Origin: CALMEH01 sp964548225 | GTDB lineage: Bacteria > Acidobacteriota > Blastocatellia > Pyrinomonadales > Pyrinomonadaceae | Direction: 5' to 3' | Length of the DNA stretch: 15,230 nt | Assembly: GCA_964548225.1 (NCBI GenBank) | Contig: CAZJQP010000108.1 | Location: 1 to 15,230 of the forward strand | In this document: one piece after another, positions 12,254 through 15,230 of the stretch | Position numbering within the stretch: position 1 is the stretch's first letter | Layout of the letters: every line of letters begins with the position of its first letter | Translations under genes and position numbers: made by a program | The notes under the pieces: generated by a model | Told to the model about the DNA's origin: nothing | The model's input: only the letters and a program-made list of their open reading frames with translations | The model's database searches: none

Positions 12254-15178
12254 TCAATTCAAGTAAGCAGAGGAAAGTATGTATTTATACTTTTCCCGAT
12301 TAAAAATTGTTTGATTTTCATTAGAAATATTCTCGGTAAAATTTTGGTCAAGTAATTTTTCATTCAATAATTCACGCAATTTAATCAGTCGTGGAATAGC
12401 TTCCGAATTTATCATCCGATTTTCAAGAATCACATCCGTTTCGGGAATTATCATATCAACCGTTTCATTTTCTTTCGTATAACTGAGATAGAGTTTTTTA
12501 TCTTCCTCTTTGAATTTGAAGATGAAATTGGCTTCAGGAATATTCAGTAACATAAATTTATTAAGCACACTAATCTGTTCATCGGTAACTTTTCGATTTG
12601 TTTTGATTTTATCAACGACAGCTTTAAATTCTTTGAGCCGATTTTCGTTTTCCGAAACCCGCAAATTTTTGTGTAGTAAATAAGTGGCGAAGTTGTAGGA
12701 AAATAATTTATTATTCCTTAAAACTTTATTAAGTAACAAAGTTTTCTCTCTATCATTGGTATCTTTGAATGTAAGATAAGCTGTTTCCAATACAGCATTT
12801 CCCGAAATCAGAGATTGCTGTGCAATACTTTGCTCAGTTAATTGAATTAGTTTTTTAAGCCTGTTATTTTGAGCATTTTTAGCAATAAGGTGTTGGTCTG
12901 CCGTTTTTTGAAGGAAGTTATCTAATATTTCTGGTTTGAAAAACGGATCTGATTGAGCTATCTCGAAATAGGGACTATAAGTAATAAAAAACTCTGAAAA
13001 CTGAATTAAAAACTCGTAGTTCAAATAGTCTTCATAGAAAGAAATATCAGAAGCCGAAATAGAGAGATTTAAAGTTTCCAACTTTTGAAAAGCCTCATCA
13101 GTTTTATAAGTGGTTGTTACCGGAAGCATCAAAGATAAATTAATTCTACTGAATTTATCTTTATTTTCGCTATTTCCTTCAATCGGATATATTTTCTTCA
13201 GCAAGTCTTTGGTCGGATTAAAAACTTCTCTTATCTCATACTCACGGACACGATTTGGGTCTCCGCTAGGAGCAAGCGAACCTAAGTGGAAGACAACATT
13301 TGTTTCACTTCTGGTAAATTCGGCTAATGCCTTCAAACAATAACCTGTTTCGGTAGTATAAAGTTTTACATAATCATTATAATTGACTAATTGAGTGTTT
13401 TTTCTAGCATTGTAATCTGAAAGACAGGCGGAATATTCCTTAAATAAAATTTCACCCGCGACATTTCGCAATTCGTCAATCTTCCAATCAATTTTATCTA
13501 ATCTATCCGCAATTATTTGCAGAGAATTTGAAAGAGATTTATACATTTCAATGACATCGTTTCTAAATTTAACAATCGTATCTTTTATATCTCTGATTTG
13601 AAGTTCGATTTGTTCCAGTTTCTTATAAACTGCCTGAAGCATTTTGAATTCAGGACTTGGCTGAGGTTTCTTTGTTCCCCCCATTAAACTGCTTAATCCC
13701 TGAACAACGCTGATTGCGCCTGTATAATCTCCGGCATATACTCTTGCCGCGCCCCCGACTATTTGCGAAGTAGCTATCAAATAATGAAGAAATTTGCTGG
13801 CTTTTTTAGCATCTTCACCTTTAATAACACCTCTCTCAACCAACACCGGAAGCACACTTTCATTTGCAATATTTGAATATGTGGCAATTTTGTTGCTGAC
13901 ATCCACTATGCCTTCTGTGTCAACAATTTTTTGAAGTTTCTCGACTAATTCTGTTCTTTTAGTTTCTGAAAGACCTTTGCTGAAAATACTGTTTTTATCT
14001 TTTAGAGCTTCCAATTGCTGCGTAGGCTTCAGATTTTGAAAGGTGTATTTAGCCAAAATATCAATTTTTATCGAATTTTCTTTAATCAGTATTGAATGTT
14101 TATTTTGAATTTCGTTTAGCTTGATAACATTCGATTCGATAATAGAAACATTTTGCTGAAGATTTGTAACGTCCTTTCTCAAATTGGAAATATTTGTCTT
14201 GACGGTTGACATTTCGATTTCCAAATTTTTTATATCTTCTTTATTTTTGCTGACCTCACCTTGTATTTTATTAAGATTATCGAAAATTACCGTTTGATTT
14301 TTGGTGAGATTATTTATTGCCGATCCAATTTCTGCAAAATCTTTTTCGACCTTTTCGGTAATTCGCTTTTCGGTTGTAGAAATTTTATTTGTATAATCGG
14401 TTTTCAAATTATTGAATTCCGCGTCGGTTTGTTCGGAGGTTTGTTGTGAAAGCCTTTCATTTACTAAAGTTCGGAGTTCCTTAATTTCCTCACGATTCGT
14501 TTTGATAAATCCAAAAGCATATTTCAGAAGTTCTTTATTCAAAACTGAATTTTCCTCACTACTTAATGCCGGAATGTCAGTCTGCGACAAAGCGAACATA
14601 GATGCAAATTTGTTTACATCGGAAGTTTTGTTAATATCCAAAGTATCCAATTGTGAGGCAAGATCGAGTTCTTTGTTTTTCGTGTAAAGCAAATTTACCC
14701 GACTTTTGATGATTTCGTTTATATTTGCTTTATCAATTTCAATTTCATTTTCAATTGATTTGTTCGAGAAAAATTCTACGCCGCGCTGAATAGCAGGAGT
14801 TATAAAGTTCGTGGCAAATTTACTCGGCAATATTTGGGCATAATTTGTGGCTACATCTACGCCGTAATTAATTAATTCATTTCTTGCTGTAATCAGTAGT
14901 AAATTTCTTTCCTGTTTATTTTTGGTGCTTTCGATTATTTTGTTGGTTTCAGCAATATAGCTGTCAGTTGCCGCAATGTTCGGCAGATATTCCTGATTTT
15001 TTTGGTTAATCAGATTTTTGAAGTTCTCATTTGAACTATATTCGGAAGAAATCAATCCGAATACCTGTCCCGACGTATTTTTAATGTCGAAACTTTCGTA
15101 TTTTTCTAACGATTGCCCATAAATTCCTAAGTTGAGAACGAAGCAATAGATTAATAAAGTTGTTACAATTTTTTTCAT
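12254..15178 (-). CDS. Large secreted coiled-coil protein of unknown function
   Basis: A 974-residue protein I do not recognise. A signal peptide covers 1-21 (MKKIVTTLLIYCF... ending GIYG). A helical region follows (22-225), then a long heptad-rich coiled coil at about 225-375 (KNKEDIKNLEIEMSTVKTNI, NLRKDVTNLQQNVS). Residues 462-501 are hydrophobic and Gly/Ala-rich (FLHYLIATSQIVGGAARV, then SVVQGLSSLMGG). A second coiled coil lies at about 511-572 (YKKLEQIELQIRDIKDTI). The rest is mostly helical, without a known motif. The gene is Lys/Asn/Ile-rich and clearly more A+T-rich than its neighbours, which suggests separate origin. Start ATG has AGAGGT just upstream; TATATT at 15224-15219 could be a -10 box, but any -35 lies outside the window. 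A helical pore-forming or surface adhesion role is only a guess from the layout. Confidence 0.75.
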   Translation of the reverse strand: MKKIVTTLLIYCFVLNLGIYGQSLEKYESFDIKNTSGQVFGLISSEYSSNENFKNLINQKNQEYLPNIAATDSYIAETNKIIESTKNKQERNLLLITARNELINYGVDVATNYAQILPSKFATNFITPAIQRGVEFFSNKSIENEIEIDKANINEIIKSRVNLLYTKNKELDLASQLDTLDINKTSDVNKFASMFALSQTDIPALSSEENSVLNKELLKYAFGFIKTNREEIKELRTLVNERLSQQTSEQTDAEFNNLKTDYTNKISTTEKRITEKVEKDFAEIGSAINNLTKNQTVIFDNLNKIQGEVSKNKEDIKNLEIEMSTVKTNISNLRKDVTNLQQNVSIIESNVIKLNEIQNKHSILIKENSIKIDILAKYTFQNLKPTQQLEALKDKNSIFSKGLSETKRTELVEKLQKIVDTEGIVDVSNKIATYSNIANESVLPVLVERGVIKGEDAKKASKFLHYLIATSQIVGGAARVYAGDYTGAISVVQGLSSLMGGTKKPQPSPEFKMLQAVYKKLEQIELQIRDIKDTIVKFRNDVIEMYKSLSNSLQIIADRLDKIDWKIDELRNVAGEILFKEYSACLSDYNARKNTQLVNYNDYVKLYTTETGYCLKALAEFTRSETNVVFHLGSLAPSGDPNRVREYEIREVFNPTKDLLKKIYPIEGNSENKDKFSRINLSLMLPVTTTYKTDEAFQKLETLNLSISASDISFYEDYLNYEFLIQFSEFFITYSPYFEIAQSDPFFKPEILDNFLQKTADQHLIAKNAQNNRLKKLIQLTEQSIAQQSLISGNAVLETAYLTFKDTNDREKTLLLNKVLRNNKLFSYNFATYLLHKNLRVSENENRLKEFKAVVDKIKTNRKVTDEQISVLNKFMLLNIPEANFIFKFKEEDKKLYLSYTKENETVDMIIPETDVILENRMINSEAIPRLIKLRELLNEKLLDQNFTENISNENQTIFNREKYKYILSSAYLN

Positions 15179-15230
15179 TAGACCTCTTGCAAAAGAAAAT
15201 TAGATAATTCAATGTAGAAATATAATTTTA

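Noticed and set aside
1..15230. CRISPR array, tRNA, rRNA, toxin-antitoxin pair or complete insertion sequence
   Set aside because: I found no regularly spaced repeats, no cloverleaf-like or rRNA sequence and no transposase or integrase motif in the window.

Overview
The window looks like chromosome from a free-living bacterium with moderate G+C. The best guess is Acidobacteriota, class Blastocatellia (Pyrinomonadaceae-like). This rests on recalled domain styles, not a search: a winged-helix/TolB-like/TPR membrane regulator, an OmpA-like module in secreted proteins, a TPR-OmpA-beta-propeller protein, and an M4 peptidase with a PT linker and a C-terminal jelly-roll-like domain. I see no rRNA, tRNA, CRISPR array or complete insertion sequence. 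The first 84 bases may hold the edge of something that lies outside the window.

Layout. (1) 147-2273, minus: secreted thermolysin-type (M4) metallopeptidase with a GTG start and a clear intrinsic terminator. (2) 2486-3401, plus: a two-gene overlapping unit, a stand-alone SRA-like domain protein followed by a GNAT acetyltransferase; its first start codon is doubtful. (3) 10087-3398, minus: a tightly packed run of six genes with gaps of 1, 4, -4, 8 and 3 bases. In transcription order these are a 1251-residue TPR/OmpA/beta-propeller envelope protein, a secreted PKD-like/OmpA-like-module protein, a GNAT-like protein with a six-leucine CTA repeat, a small FHA-like protein, a SemiSWEET/PQ-loop membrane protein and a DUF1877 (YfbM-like) protein. 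Its end overlaps the end of the plus-strand GNAT gene by 4 bases. (4) 10325-12166, plus: a CadC-like one-component regulator divergent from that operon. The 222-base gap between them holds candidate promoters, an 11-bp-period direct repeat and a nested inverted-repeat structure. (5) 15178-12254, minus: a 974-residue secreted coiled-coil protein of unknown function. It is visibly richer in A+T than its neighbours, with a Gly-rich hydrophobic segment between two coiled coils.

How they may work together (inference): the regulator at 10325 is the natural candidate to control the divergent envelope operon, whose first two products are exported and carry peptidoglycan- or envelope-associated modules. 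The four small downstream genes are translationally coupled but have no obvious shared pathway. The least explained items are the coiled-coil protein at 12254-15178, the operon with its structured leader, and the SRA-GNAT pair.
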